A DNA stretch of 64,000 bases, taken from Sphingomonas aurantiaca. GTDB lineage: Bacteria > Pseudomonadota > Alphaproteobacteria > Sphingomonadales > Sphingomonadaceae. A program made the position numbers and the translations under genes. Position 1 is the first letter of the stretch. Every line of letters starts with the position of its first letter. Under the pieces are notes generated by a model. It ran no database searches. It was not told the origin of the DNA and saw only the letters and a program-made list of their open reading frames with translations. The stretch covers positions 62,001 through 126,000 of the forward strand of contig NZ_QAOG01000004.1 in the NCBI RefSeq assembly GCF_003050705.1. The letters run 5' to 3'. Below are positions 28,819 through 40,078 of the stretch, piece after piece.

Positions 28819-29569
28819 GATGTTCTTCGAACCCGCTGATTGAGAAAATTGAGATGCGAGGCATAAACCATCTGACCGCTCCCTGTGAAGGGCAGCGGCG
28901 GCGGTCCGTCCTCGCTGTCGGAAGCGCGGCAGATAGCTTTGGCGGGTGACGAAAGCAAGTGCGCGGGTCGGCGGAGGGCCAAGGCGTCGCGCAGCGATCG
29001 CGCGGACGAAAAAAAAGGCCGGTACGAAACCGGCCATATAAGGTTTTAGGAGAGGATGCCTGAAAGGCGTGATCTTTGTGCGTTGCAGCACGGGAATGCG
29101 CAATTGCGTAAATTGCATTATGGATTGCGTTTCCTGCAACCGTAAGACGCGCATCGCACCACGGCTACGTGCCTGGCGGGATCGATACGCGAAAGACACG
29201 CTGCCTTTGGCCGCCGGCCCCACACATGGGCTCGGCCTCGCCCCCGTCGATAACGGTCGAAATATCTTGCCCGTCGCGCGCCCGGTCCACGGCGTTCGTC
29301 CTAAGATACCGTAAGATCCTTGTCGGTGGCCGGTCGTGACCCGCGTTCCCGGCAGGGGCGAGCCGGCATGAGAGCGTGAGGTACAGGTGGCCCAGGTCAT
29401 ATCCCAGATGGAAACACCGCCAGGACCCGCGACGGTCGCCGCGGAGCGCTATGCGGGCCCGGCAAGACGGTCGTCATTACCGCGCGTGCCCGGCGCGGGC
29501 AGAGCAGCATGGCGCGCTGGGGGCGGCGTCGCGCTGCAATCCCGGCAGCCGGTCAAAGGACTTTAATCG
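28819..29569. other. Intergenic region upstream of secE and the chemoreceptor
   Basis: About 750 bases with no clear gene. It contains a minus-strand terminator without an obvious parent transcript, a poly-A tract, and a direct repeat CTAAGATACCGTAAGATC near 29300. A possible small minus-strand frame (MQFTQLRIPVLQRTK...) is too weakly supported to call. It should also hold the secE and chemoreceptor promoters. Confidence 0.5.
29009..29035 (-). terminator. Minus-strand intrinsic terminator upstream of secE
   Basis: Perfect stem GGCCGGT/ACCGGCC with a 5-base loop, followed on the minus strand by eight T residues. There is no T-run on the plus strand side, so it is directional. It would end a transcript arriving from the right, but no recognised gene is there on that strand. 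Confidence 0.75.
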
Positions 29570-32314
29570 ATGGTTCCTGAACTCTTCGGCGGTGTATCCT
29601 CGCGCGTCGTGATGACCGAACTGGCGCGGCTCGAAGTCGCGATGGCGGGCGGCAATCTGGCGGAGCGCGCCAGTCTCTCCGACGCCAGGGGGCAGACCCG
29701 GCACGTCCTCGACGCGATCAACCGGCTGCTCGATCGTACGCTCGAGCCCGTCACGGCGCTAGACGACGCGATCGCGGGCATGAGTGCGGATCACGACCGG
29801 GGCGATATCGACGCCGTGCTGCCCGCGGACTCGTTCCAGGGCAGCTTCGCCGTCACCGCGAAGCGCGTGAACGCGATGGTCGCCGGGCATATCGCGGTGA
29901 AGAAGAAAGCGATGGCCTGTGTGAAGGCGTTCAGCGAAGGCGATTTCGAGGCCGCGCTGGAGCCATTCCCCGGCAAGAAGGCGTTCATCAACGACACCAT
30001 CGAGACGCTGCGCGGCAACCTGAAGGGGCTGATCGCCGAGATGCGGCACATGTCGGCCGAGCATGACAAGGGCGACATCGACGTCTTTGTCGCCGCGCAG
30101 AAGTTCAAGGGCGATTTCGGCGTGATGGCGCAGGGCGTGACCCCGGTCGCCGCGCTGAACGTCGGCATCGGCACGATGGCCGCGGCGCATGATATGGGGG
30201 ACATCGACGTCGTCCTGCCCGTCGAACGCTTCCATGGCGACTGCGCGTTCATGGCGCGGCGCGTCAACGCCATGGTCGCCGCCCATATCGCGGTGAAGAA
30301 AAAGGCGATGGCCTGCGTCAAGGAGATCAGCGAGGGGCGTTTCGAGGCACCGCTCGAGCAGTTTCCCGGCAAGAAGGCGTTCATCAACGAGACGATCGAG
30401 GCACTGCGCGGCAATCTCAAGGGCCTGATCGCCGAGCTGAACCACATGTCGGCCGAGCATGAGAAGGGCGATATCGACGTCATCGTCGCCGCCGACACTT
30501 TCAAGGGTGACTTCGGCGTGGTGGCGCGCGGCGTGAACGAGATGGTCGCCAGCCATATCGCGGTGAAGAAGAAGGCGATGGCCTGCATCAAGGAATTCGG
30601 CGAAGGCAATTTCGAGGCCGCGCTGGAGCCATTCCCCGGCAAGAAGGCGTTCATCAACGACACCGTCGAGACGCTGCGCGGCAACCTGAAGGGCCTGATC
30701 GCCGAGATGCACCACATGTCGGCCGAGCACGACAAGGGCGACATCGACGTCTTCGTCGCCGCGCAGAAGTTCAAGGGCGACTTCGGGGTGATGGCGCAGG
30801 GCGTGAACGACATGGTTGCCAGCCACATCGCGGTGAAGAAGAAGGCGATGGCGTGCATCAAGGCGTTCGGCGAAGGCGATTTCGACGCGCCGCTCGAACA
30901 GTTCCCGGGCAAGAAGGCGTTCATCAACGACACCGTCGAGACTCTGCGGCACAATCTGCGCGCCATCACGCAGGAGATCCAGCGGCTGATCATGGCCTCG
31001 ACCGCGGGACATCTGAACGAGCGCGGCGACGCCACGCGGTTCGTCGGCGACTTTGCGGCGCTCGTTTCGGGGATCAACGGCATGCTCGATGCGATCCTGC
31101 TGCCGATCGTCGAGGGTAATCGCGTGCTCGACCTGGTCAGTGCAGGCGACCTCAGGGAGCGCGTCGAGATCCCGTGCGACGGCGATCACCGGCGGATGAA
31201 GGACTCGGTGAACGCGCTGGTCGACAATCTGCGCACCGGCGCCAGCCTGGCGGACAGGATCGCCGATGGCGACCTAACCGTCAGCCACACGCCGCTCTCC
31301 GACCGGGACATGCTCGGCCAGGCGCTCGTTCGCATGGTCGATCGCCTGCGCGACGTGGTGGGCAACGCCAACGCCGCCGCGACCAGCGTCTCGTCGGGCA
31401 GCCAGGAATTGTCGGCAAGTTCGGAACAATTGTCGCAAGGCGCGACCGAACAGGCGGCGGCGACCGAACAGGCCTCTGCCTCGATCCAGGAGATGGCGGC
31501 CAATATCCGCCAGAACGCGGAAAATGCCGCACAGACCGAGAAGATGGCCCGCCAGTCGGCGCGCGATGCCGAGGTCAGCGGGGTGGCGGTCGACAAGGCG
31601 GTCGGCGCGATGCGCACGATCGCCGACAAGATCGGCATCGTCCAGGAGATTTCCCGCCAGACCGACCTGCTCGCGCTGAACGCCGCGGTCGAGGCGGCGC
31701 GCGCGGGCGAGCATGGTCGCGGCTTTGCGGTCGTCGCCTCCGAGGTGCGCAAGCTCGCCGAACGCAGCCAGAGCGCGGCGGCGGAGATCAGCCTGGTCTC
31801 GTCGGAAACCGTCAAGGCGGCGGCCGATGCGGGCCAGATGCTGTCGCGACTGGTGCCCGACATCCGCCGGACCGCCGAACTCGTGCTCGAGATCAGCTCG
31901 GCGTGCCGCGAGCAGGATATCGGCGCGTCGCAGATCACCGAGGCGATCCAGCAACTCGACCAGGTCACGCAGCAGAATGCCAACGCGTCCGAGCAGATCT
32001 CGTCGACCTCGGAGGAACTCGCAACGCAGGCCGAGGAGCTGCAAGCCAGCATCGCCTATTTCCGTGTCGGCGACGAGGCCTCCGCACCGCTGCCCGACAT
32101 TCCGCCAGCAACGGCGCGTCGGCGTGCCCCGGCGCCGGCGGCCAAGCCTGTGGAGAGCATAGCAAGGAAGGTCGCGCACCGCCCGAAAGCCGCCAGCGGC
32201 GCCAGGTCCAACACCATCGCCGGCCGGCTCTCACAGCGCAAGGGCTTCGCGCTGGACCTGAGCCTGGGCGGCCCCGACCCGGACGATGCCGATTTCGGCG
32301 GCAAGTCGGTCTGA
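29570..32314 (+). CDS. Soluble methyl-accepting chemotaxis protein with poly-HAMP-like repeats
   Basis: 914 residues without any signal peptide or membrane segment, so it is cytoplasmic. Residues 1-590 are tandem HAMP-like modules, roughly 12 in number, including a 90-residue double module repeated with near identity ([11 protein letters not shown] at about residues 107, 239, 329 and 419). The C-terminal signalling hairpin has [20 protein letters not shown] and [18 protein letters not shown], the CheA/CheW contact tip. No CheR/CheB pentapeptide is seen. AAGGA 9 bases before the ATG sets the start. No chemotaxis partners are in the window. Confidence 0.93.
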   Translation: MVPELFGGVSSRVVMTELARLEVAMAGGNLAERASLSDARGQTRHVLDAINRLLDRTLEPVTALDDAIAGMSADHDRGDIDAVLPADSFQGSFAVTAKRVNAMVAGHIAVKKKAMACVKAFSEGDFEAALEPFPGKKAFINDTIETLRGNLKGLIAEMRHMSAEHDKGDIDVFVAAQKFKGDFGVMAQGVTPVAALNVGIGTMAAAHDMGDIDVVLPVERFHGDCAFMARRVNAMVAAHIAVKKKAMACVKEISEGRFEAPLEQFPGKKAFINETIEALRGNLKGLIAELNHMSAEHEKGDIDVIVAADTFKGDFGVVARGVNEMVASHIAVKKKAMACIKEFGEGNFEAALEPFPGKKAFINDTVETLRGNLKGLIAEMHHMSAEHDKGDIDVFVAAQKFKGDFGVMAQGVNDMVASHIAVKKKAMACIKAFGEGDFDAPLEQFPGKKAFINDTVETLRHNLRAITQEIQRLIMASTAGHLNERGDATRFVGDFAALVSGINGMLDAILLPIVEGNRVLDLVSAGDLRERVEIPCDGDHRRMKDSVNALVDNLRTGASLADRIADGDLTVSHTPLSDRDMLGQALVRMVDRLRDVVGNANAAATSVSSGSQELSASSEQLSQGATEQAAATEQASASIQEMAANIRQNAENAAQTEKMARQSARDAEVSGVAVDKAVGAMRTIADKIGIVQEISRQTDLLALNAAVEAARAGEHGRGFAVVASEVRKLAERSQSAAAEISLVSSETVKAAADAGQMLSRLVPDIRRTAELVLEISSACREQDIGASQITEAIQQLDQVTQQNANASEQISSTSEELATQAEELQASIAYFRVGDEASAPLPDIPPATARRRAPAPAAKPVESIARKVAHRPKAASGARSNTIAGRLSQRKGFALDLSLGGPDPDDADFGGKSV

Positions 32315-32565
32315 GCGGTAGGGAGAGGGGCTTCAGGTCGCCCCCACCGACGTCGCCGGAATCACGGTGGTGCCCGGTTTCGGCGTAGGATTATGCGCTG
32401 AACGCCGGGCACTGGCGTAAAAGCCGGTGAGGCAGGGCAAGCCTCAGACGAGGCCGGACGTCGACGACGAGTCGCCAGACTTCTTATCGCTGATGTCGTA
32501 CCGCGATCGCGACTCGGTCCCCGAAAATCCCGGTCGGGCGATCATGCGCCCGTTACGGGGCGTTG
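32315..32565. other. Intergenic region between the chemoreceptor and tRNA-Trp
   Basis: About 250 bases between the convergent chemoreceptor and tRNA genes. Inverted segments GTGCCC...GGGCAC and GGCG...CGCC near 32371-32412 could fold, but I see no T-run. No gene was found. Confidence 0.4.
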
Positions 32566-32642
32566 TGGCAGGAGTGCTCGGATTCGAACCGAGGGCCTTC
32601 GGTTTTGGAGACCGACGCTCTAACCAACTGAGCTACACTCCT
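32566..32642 (-). tRNA. tRNA-Trp (CCA anticodon)
   Basis: 77 nt with encoded CCA. The acceptor arm AGGAGTG pairs with CACTCCT; the anticodon loop is CTCCAAA (anticodon CCA); the T-loop GGTTCGAATCC is standard. In many bacteria it lies directly before secE-nusG. Here the chemoreceptor gene sits between them. Confidence 0.97.
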
Positions 32643-32654
32643 AGGCGGTCGCGC

Positions 32655-32683
32655 CCTTTACCCAGCGGTTTCGGGGAGGGCAA
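32655..32683 (-). promoter_or_regulatory. Sigma-70 promoter of tRNA-Trp
   Basis: On the minus strand TTGCCC, a 17-base spacer and TAAAGG end 12 bases before the tRNA 5' end. Distance and boxes fit a strong stable-RNA promoter. Confidence 0.6.
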
Positions 32684-32872
32684 GCGCTCTTTCGCCATCG
32701 TTCGTCCGCATGGTGAATATTGGTCGCAATTTCCTGGTCGCGTGCGATGAGCATCGGTCTTTCGATCGATACGGGAGAGCGAGTCCTGATGGCCGTTCGC
32801 CGTGGCGCCGTCCGCCCGGGCGGGGCGGTGGTTCGTCGACGTGGAAAGGTCGTTGGAGGCTGTCGCCGCCGG

Positions 32873-32901
32873 TTGACCGACGCCCTATCCTGGCATATAG
32901 G
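32873..32901 (+). promoter_or_regulatory. Sigma-70 promoter of the str operon
   Basis: TTGACC and TATAGG separated by 17 bases. About 160 bases before rpsL, leaving a leader in which AGGCGCC-type and T-rich (CCTTTTTGTATT) stretches occur. This is the best-matching promoter in the window. Confidence 0.65.
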
Positions 32902-33061
32902 CGCGCCCTGTTCTTCGGGAGTCTTTCCCGCCGGGCATGCTTGAACATTGCTGGATGCATTCCAGGGCCTGAGGAGCGGTTTCGCTTCCTAGGGTCCTTT
33001 TTGTATTCTCAGGCGCCTCAATGGCTCCAGCAAAGTAACCACTTGAAAGGTGAAGGCTTCA

Positions 33062-33433
33062 ATGCCGACGATCAACCAGCTGGTCCGCAAGGGCCGCGAT
33101 CCGCAGAAGGCCAAGTCGAAGGTCCCTGCGATGGAAGCAAATCCGCAGAAGCGTGGCGTTTGCACGCGCGTCTACACGACGACCCCGAAGAAGCCGAACT
33201 CGGCTCTGCGCAAGGTGGCCAAGGTTCGCCTGACCAACCAGCGCGAAGTCATCAGCTACATCCCGGGCGAGGGCCACAATCTTCAGGAGCATTCGGTTGT
33301 CCTGATCCGTGGCGGTCGTGTCCGCGATCTTCCCGGTGTTCGCTATCACGTCCTGCGCGGCGTGCTCGATACACAGGGTGTGAAGGACCGGCGTCAGTCG
33401 CGTTCCAAGTACGGCGCCAAGCGTCCGAAGTAA
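33062..33433 (+). CDS. rpsL: 30S ribosomal protein S12
   Basis: 123 residues. [20 protein letters not shown] and [19 protein letters not shown] identify it. It shapes the decoding centre. Lys43 of TPKK is present, but residue 88 is Arg (GGRVRDLPG) where most bacteria have Lys; K88R is a known streptomycin-resistance substitution. The start was set at MPTINQ with a GGTGAAGG ribosome site, not four codons upstream. First gene of rpsL-rpsG-fusA-tuf. Confidence 0.98.
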   Translation: MPTINQLVRKGRDPQKAKSKVPAMEANPQKRGVCTRVYTTTPKKPNSALRKVAKVRLTNQREVISYIPGEGHNLQEHSVVLIRGGRVRDLPGVRYHVLRGVLDTQGVKDRRQSRSKYGAKRPK

Positions 33434-33510
33434 GCCGGTCGATGCCAGCCGACGCAAGTCGGCACTGGTATGATTCGATCATCAAGGCTGAAGTTTAGAA
33501 GGAATATAAA

Positions 33511-33981
33511 ATGGCACGTCGTCGTCGTCCCGAAAAGCGGGTCATCCTGCCTGATCCCAAGTTCGGGGATGAGGTTCTGTCGAAGTTCATGAACAGCGTC
33601 ATGCTGGACGGCAAGAAGTCCGTCGCAGAGCTGATCGTGTACGGTGCATTCGAAACCGTCGAGCAGCGCGCCAAGCGCGACCCGATCGGCGTTTTCCACG
33701 ATGCGCTGAACAACGTGAAGCCGGGCATCGAAGTCCGTTCGCGTCGCGTCGGTGGTGCAACCTACCAGGTTCCCGTCGAAGTGCGTCCCGAGCGTGCACA
33801 GGCGCTGGCGATCCGCTGGCTGATCGGTGCGGCACGTTCGCGCAGCGAGAACACGATGGCCGCGCGGCTGTCGGGCGAGCTGATGGATGCTGCCAACAAC
33901 CGCGGTAACGCGGTCAAGAAGCGCGAAGACACGCACCGGATGGCTGAAGCCAACCGTGCATTCTCGCACTACCGCTGGTAA
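33511..33981 (+). CDS. rpsG: 30S ribosomal protein S7
   Basis: 156 residues, the usual length. Begins [20 protein letters not shown] and includes [16 protein letters not shown] and the C-terminal [14 protein letters not shown]. It nucleates the 3' domain of 16S rRNA and in E. coli represses the str operon. A 77-base gap from rpsL with AGAAGGA before the start. Confidence 0.98.
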   Translation: MARRRRPEKRVILPDPKFGDEVLSKFMNSVMLDGKKSVAELIVYGAFETVEQRAKRDPIGVFHDALNNVKPGIEVRSRRVGGATYQVPVEVRPERAQALAIRWLIGAARSRSENTMAARLSGELMDAANNRGNAVKKREDTHRMAEANRAFSHYRW

Positions 33982-34058
33982 AAGCGGGCTTCGAAGCCTA
34001 GCATTGGTAACCGCGGTCGCGGGCGGTCTTTCGCCCGTAACGCAAACACCTATATATT

Positions 34059-34083
34059 GGGGAGCCGGCACGTTCGGCTCCCC
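34059..34083 (+). promoter_or_regulatory. Hairpin immediately before the fusA ribosome site
   Basis: Perfect 9-bp stem GGGGAGCCG/CGGCTCCCC with loop GCACGTT, flanked by ATAT on both sides, which could extend the stem. It ends about 10 bases before the fusA AAGGAAG site. No T-run follows, so it looks like an mRNA control or processing element rather than a terminator. Confidence 0.4.
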
Positions 34084-34105
34084 ATATCCTTAAGGAAGCA
34101 CGATC

Positions 34106-36202
<2,097 letters not shown>

Positions 36203-36308
36203 CCCTTTAAGGGGGTAGGGCTAGCGTCAGGCTTTAACAGCCGCTATGGGGCCGCGTTCGCGCGGTTCCCGGTGTGGCACCGGAATACGAATCAGAAGGT
36301 AGGAAACA

Positions 36309-37502
36309 ATGGCCAAGGCAAAATTTGAGCGGAACAAGCCGCATCTCAACATCGGCACCATCGGTCACGTCGATCATGGCAAGACGTCGCTCACCGCTGC
36401 GATCACGAAGGTTCTGGCAGAGACGACCGGCGGTACCGCTGTCGACTTCGCCAACATCGACAAGGCTCCCGAGGAGCGCGAGCGCGGCATCACGATCTCG
36501 ACCGCACACGTCGAGTACGAGACGGCCAACCGTCACTACGCGCACGTCGATTGCCCGGGCCACGCCGATTATGTGAAGAACATGATCACCGGCGCAGCCC
36601 AGATGGACGGCGCGATCCTCGTCGTTTCGGCGACCGATGGCCCGATGCCACAGACCCGTGAGCACATCCTGCTCGCACGCCAGGTCGGCGTGCCTGCCAT
36701 GGTCGTGTTCATGAACAAGGTCGATCTGGTCGACGACGAGGAAATCCTCGAGCTGGTCGAGATGGAAATCCGCGAGCTGCTCAGCTCGTACGACTTCCCG
36801 GGCGACGACATCCCCGTCATCAAGGGTTCGGCAACCTGCGCGCTGTCGGGTTCGAACCAGAAGCTCGGCGCCGACGCCGTCACCGAGCTGATGCAGGCTG
36901 TCGACGACTACATCCCGCAGCCCGAGCGTCCGCTCGACAAGCCGTTCATGATGCCGATCGAGGACGTGTTCTCGATCTCGGGTCGTGGTACGGTTGTCAC
37001 CGGCCGCGTCGAGACCGGCATCGTCAAGGTTGGCGAGGAAGTCGAGATCGTCGGTATCCACCCGACCGTTCGCAAGACCACGGTCACGGGCGTCGAGATG
37101 TTCCGCAAGCTGCTCGACCAGGGCCAGGCTGGCGATAACGTCGGCGCGCTGATCCGCGGCGTTGCACGCGACGAAGTCGAGCGTGGCCAGGTGCTCTGCA
37201 AGCCGGGCACGATCAAGCCGCACACCGACTTCAACTCGGAAGTGTACGTGCTGTCGAAGGAAGAGGGTGGCCGTCACACGCCGTTCTTCGCCAACTACCG
37301 CCCGCAGTTCTACTTCCGTACGACGGACGTGACCGGCACCGTCGAGCTGCCCGAGGGCACCGAGATGGTCATGCCAGGCGACAACGTGTCGCTCGGCATC
37401 AAGCTTATCGCCCCGATCGCCATGGACGTGGGCCAGCGCTTCACGATCCGCGAAGGCGGCCGTACCGTCGGTGCAGGCGTCGTGAGCCAGATCGACAAGT
37501 AA
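36309..37502 (+). CDS. tuf: Elongation factor Tu
   Basis: 397 residues. [26 protein letters not shown] and NKVDLVDD are the GTP motifs. It delivers aminoacyl-tRNA to the ribosome. It follows fusA with a 106-base gap. A strong terminator closes the str operon right after it, so rpsJ is not read from here. No second tuf copy is in the window. Confidence 0.98.
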   Translation: MAKAKFERNKPHLNIGTIGHVDHGKTSLTAAITKVLAETTGGTAVDFANIDKAPEERERGITISTAHVEYETANRHYAHVDCPGHADYVKNMITGAAQMDGAILVVSATDGPMPQTREHILLARQVGVPAMVVFMNKVDLVDDEEILELVEMEIRELLSSYDFPGDDIPVIKGSATCALSGSNQKLGADAVTELMQAVDDYIPQPERPLDKPFMMPIEDVFSISGRGTVVTGRVETGIVKVGEEVEIVGIHPTVRKTTVTGVEMFRKLLDQGQAGDNVGALIRGVARDEVERGQVLCKPGTIKPHTDFNSEVYVLSKEEGGRHTPFFANYRPQFYFRTTDVTGTVELPEGTEMVMPGDNVSLGIKLIAPIAMDVGQRFTIREGGRTVGAGVVSQIDK

Positions 37503-37533
37503 GCATCTTCTCCTTCGGGAGTTGATCGAAAAG

Positions 37534-37568
37534 AGCCCGGCTTCTCGTGAGAGAGGCCGGGCTTTTTC
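37534..37568 (+). terminator. Intrinsic terminator of the str operon
   Basis: A 13-bp stem (AGCCCGGCTTCTC with GAGAGGCCGGGCT, one G-T pair) with a GTGA loop, then TTTTT. It is 31 bases after the tuf stop and separates the str operon from the S10 operon. Confidence 0.9.
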
Positions 37569-37607
37569 GTGTTTGGTGAATTGGGGGGCAATGTGGTCCG
37601 GTGCGAT

Positions 37608-38057
37608 ATGTCCGCAATGAACCGCCTCACTCTAAAGTATGCGTATGATCGGAGTTTCTTCGATCCAAAACTTACGCGTGACGATTTCGGTTACCTCTCG
37701 ATATCTGCGCGAACGGATAGCTTTTCCGGGCGCGGAGGCTTTTGGGTACAGTGGCAGGATGTGCGGGAATTTAGCGAAGCCCTTGCGACGTTTCCCATAG
37801 CGACAAATGCGCCGATCGCGGCACAGTGGGGCTACGAGATGCAGGAAGGTGACGACCTCATCCTGCGAATCGCGATCGCCGCGGCGAACAAGCATGGCGA
37901 TCTTCTTGCTAGCTTCGTGATCGCCGATCTACACAGTCGGAGTAGTCGGGTTAGCGGCTCGTTTCAGACAAACTATCCGGACATTGAGGATTTCCGTTTG
38001 AGCATCGCTCGAATGATGGACAGTGAATTCGAAGAGGCCGTTCTAGAAGGTCGGTAG
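37608..38057 (+). CDS. Orphan protein inserted between tuf and rpsJ
   Basis: 149 residues from ATGTCCGCAATG (an ATG three codons later and one 13 codons earlier are alternatives). Sequence: MSAMNRLTLKYAYD..., acidic, with WGYEMQEGDDLILRIAIAA and a helical C-terminus (DFRLSIARMMDSEFEEAV). No signal peptide or membrane segment. I do not recognise the family. Its base composition is clearly less GC-rich than its neighbours (28 of 60 in 37621-37680), which suggests transfer. It lies just past the tuf terminator with no clear promoter; an immunity or cargo role is speculation. Confidence 0.55.
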   Translation: MSAMNRLTLKYAYDRSFFDPKLTRDDFGYLSISARTDSFSGRGGFWVQWQDVREFSEALATFPIATNAPIAAQWGYEMQEGDDLILRIAIAAANKHGDLLASFVIADLHSRSSRVSGSFQTNYPDIEDFRLSIARMMDSEFEEAVLEGR

Positions 38058-38091
38058 CTTAGGCCCGACCCCGCGACCGACCCCGGGCTGC

Positions 38092-38145
38092 GATCCTCCC
38101 CCGCTTGGGGGGAGGTGGCGCCGAAGGCGTCAGAGGGGGAGGGGG
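38092..38145. repeat. Repeat family A, left copy flanking the DUF559 gene (A3-left)
   Basis: GATCCTCCCCCGCTTGGGGG followed by GAGGTGGC...GTCAGAGGGGGAGGGGG, the same element as A1 and A2 in the same orientation as their left copies. Its inverted partner lies on the far side of the DUF559 gene. Confidence 0.8.
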
Positions 38146-38148
38146 CGA

Positions 38149-38466
38149 TTAGCTCTCGAAGGAGGTGCGCCGGTCGACTGCGACGGACGTGATCTGGCGG
38201 AGGACGTCGTCCAGATTTGCTAGCATTTCCCGGGCTGGGTAGCGGAGGATGTGGATGTTTTGGGCGACTAGCCAAGCGTCTCGGGCTGCATCTCGTTCGG
38301 GGCGGTCGCCGTGGTTGTGGCATTCGCCGTCGACTTCGATCGCGAGTCGGGCAGGGGCACAGTAGAAGTCGAGAACGTGCCCTCCTGCTGCATGTTGTCT
38401 TCGGAAACGCAGGCCTGCCTCGTTGCTTCGCAGTACGAGCCAAAGCGCTATCTCCGGTGGGGTCAT
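38149..38466 (-). CDS. DUF559 (Vsr/endonuclease-like fold) protein
   Basis: 105 residues. MTPPEIALWLVLRSNEAGLR, FRRQHAAGGHVLDFYCAPAR and LAIEVDGECHNHGDRPERD match the DUF559 pattern, whose D...E.D core resembles the Vsr mismatch endonuclease. Family members are commonly annotated as endonuclease-domain proteins; activity is unproven. The gene fills the space between two inverted family A repeats, with no other gene between. The first few residues of the usual N-terminus may be missing or the start misplaced. Confidence 0.8.
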   Translation of the reverse strand: MTPPEIALWLVLRSNEAGLRFRRQHAAGGHVLDFYCAPARLAIEVDGECHNHGDRPERDAARDAWLVAQNIHILRYPAREMLANLDDVLRQITSVAVDRRTSFES

Positions 38467-38526
38467 TTACTTTCGCAGGCGCTTAGCGTTGCCGCAGCCG
38501 GGTTGGGATCCATCGAGTCGCATCGC

Positions 38527-38580
38527 CTGCCTCCCCCTCCGTCACGCTTCGCGTGCCACCTCCCCCTTGCGGGGGAGGAT
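38527..38580. repeat. Repeat family A, right copy flanking the DUF559 gene (A3-right)
   Basis: CTGCCTCCCCCTCCGTCACG through CCACCTCCCCCTTGCGGGGG and AGGAT: the inverted partner of the left copy. Together they enclose the DUF559 gene as a unit of about 490 bases. Confidence 0.8.
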
Positions 38581-38633
38581 TGATGGGTAGCATGCTGCGG
38601 GACGAGATGAGCCGGAAAACCCGCAACCCCCAG

Positions 38634-38662
38634 TTGCATTTCACCCGACTCTCCCGTAATGG
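38634..38662 (+). promoter_or_regulatory. Sigma-70 promoter of the S10 operon
   Basis: TTGCAT and TAATGG separated by 17 bases. It ends about 70 bases before the rpsJ start. The leader contains AAGAGC...GCTCTT, a hairpin with GAAA at its tip, which could serve as an S10-operon control site. Confidence 0.5.
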
Positions 38663-38733
38663 CCCGCCTTCGGTTTAAACATCAACCAGCAAGAGCCCGG
38701 AAACGGGCCCGCTCTTTCGCATCGGTAGGGACT

Positions 38734-39042
38734 ATGGACAGCAATATCCGCATTCGTCTGAAGGCGTTCGATCACCGTGTGCTCGATCAGGCCACTGGCG
38801 ACATCGCCGACACCGCACGCCGCACCGGCGCGCTCATCCGCGGTCCGATTCCCCTTCCGACGCGCATCGAAAAATTCACCGTGAACCGCGGCCCGCACAT
38901 CGACAAGAAGTCGCGCGAGCAGTTCGAGGTGCGCACGTACAAGCGTATGCTGGATATCGTCCAGCCGACGCCGCAGACGGTCGATGCGCTGATGAAGCTG
39001 GACCTCGCCGCTGGCGTTGACGTCGAGATCAAGCTCGCCTAA
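38734..39042 (+). CDS. rpsJ: 30S ribosomal protein S10
   Basis: 102 residues. [20 protein letters not shown] and [17 protein letters not shown] are diagnostic. S10 also pairs with NusB in antitermination. Start chosen by conservation over a longer frame (GGTAGGGAC precedes it). Separated from rplC by 287 bases, which is unusually long. Confidence 0.98.
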   Translation: MDSNIRIRLKAFDHRVLDQATGDIADTARRTGALIRGPIPLPTRIEKFTVNRGPHIDKKSREQFEVRTYKRMLDIVQPTPQTVDALMKLDLAAGVDVEIKLA

Positions 39043-39329
39043 GGGCGAGCGCGGCGCGGTCGACCGGTAACGGTCCCGCGCCGCTCGACATTGGGATACC
39101 GCCGTCGGTGCAAACCGACGGGGCAGCGTCCCCCGTCACGTTCCTGCTTTTGCAGGAACACCAGCCCGGGACGGGGCGCGTTTCGTATTTACCGGGTTGA
39201 TCCGACTCCATTCAGGGCATTTGCCGGGAATGGGGTCAGGTGGATGCATCATGGAGCTTGCTCCGGACATGGTCCGCAAGCCCCCGAGGAATAGTCCGAC
39301 GGGGCCTCTGTCTAGGAAGGGACAAGATC
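39043..39329 (+). promoter_or_regulatory. Long structured rpsJ-rplC interval
   Basis: Has several inverted segments: GTTCCTGC/GCAGGAAC with TTTT loop inside GTCCCC-CGTC/GGACGGGG arms (about 39130-39180), and CGGTCGACCGGTAACGGTCC. No T-run follows. The final part carries AGGAAGGGAC, the rplC ribosome site. Likely a leader or processing region; no gene was seen. Confidence 0.4.
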
Positions 39330-40076
39330 ATGCGTACTGGCGTGATCGCGAAGAAGATGGGGATGACCCGCCTGTTCCAGGAAGATGGTCGGCACGTGCC
39401 GGTCACCGTTCTGGCACTCGAAGGCAATCAGGTCGTTTCCGTTCGCGAAATGGATCGTGACGGCTACACCGCCGTCCAGCTTGGTGCAGGCGTTGCCAAG
39501 TCGAAGAATGTTGCAAAGCCGCAGCGCGGCCATTTCGGCAAGGCCGAAGTGGAGCCCAAGGCTGTCGTCCATGAGTTCCGTGTGAACGCAGACGGCCTGC
39601 TCGACGTTGGCGCCGAGATCTCGGCCGACCATTACGTCGCAGGCCAGATCGTCGATATCCAGGGCAAGACCCAGGGTAAGGGTTTTCAGGGCGGCATGAA
39701 GCGTTGGGGCTTCGGCGGTCTGCGGGCAACCCACGGCGTGTCGGTCTCGCACCGTTCGCTCGGTTCGACCGGTCAGCGCCAGGATCCGGGCAAGGTCTTC
39801 AAGAACAAGAAGATGGCCGGCCACATGGGCGACAAGTATCGCACCCAGCAGAACCTCGAGATCGTATCGACGGACGTCGAGCGTGGTCTCCTGTTCGTCA
39901 AGGGTTCGGTTCCTGGCTCCAAGGGCGGCTGGCTCTTCGTCAAGGACTCGGTGAAGGTCGCGCGCCACGCCGACGCACCGTTCCCCGCCGGTCTCAAGAC
40001 CACCAACAGCAACACTGCAGCAGACACGCCGGCCGAAACGACCGACGCACCTGCAGCCGACGGCCAGGAGGGCTGA
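39330..40076 (+). CDS. rplC: 50S ribosomal protein L3
   Basis: 248 residues. [35 protein letters not shown] and the C-terminal [10 protein letters not shown] are diagnostic. The last 35 residues are a Thr/Ala/Asp-rich tail ([20 protein letters not shown]) beyond the usual end; such tails occur in some alphaproteobacteria. Follows the long leader; rplD starts 2 bases later. Confidence 0.98.
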   Translation: MRTGVIAKKMGMTRLFQEDGRHVPVTVLALEGNQVVSVREMDRDGYTAVQLGAGVAKSKNVAKPQRGHFGKAEVEPKAVVHEFRVNADGLLDVGAEISADHYVAGQIVDIQGKTQGKGFQGGMKRWGFGGLRATHGVSVSHRSLGSTGQRQDPGKVFKNKKMAGHMGDKYRTQQNLEIVSTDVERGLLFVKGSVPGSKGGWLFVKDSVKVARHADAPFPAGLKTTNSNTAADTPAETTDAPAADGQEG

Positions 40077-40078
40077 GC

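Noticed and set aside
29069..29314. Possible small plus-strand gene with many cysteines (81 codons)
   Set aside because: No ribosome site, no conserved pattern, and it overlaps the region downstream of a minus-strand terminator; not enough support.
29888..31000. Regular repeats suggesting a CRISPR array
   Set aside because: Units are 270 bases, protein-coding and in frame; there are no short repeats with unique spacers.
32427..32750. 107-codon plus-strand frame
   Set aside because: It runs across the tRNA-Trp gene on the other strand and shows the known false match of a tRNA-derived peptide (GVLGFEPRAFGFGDR).
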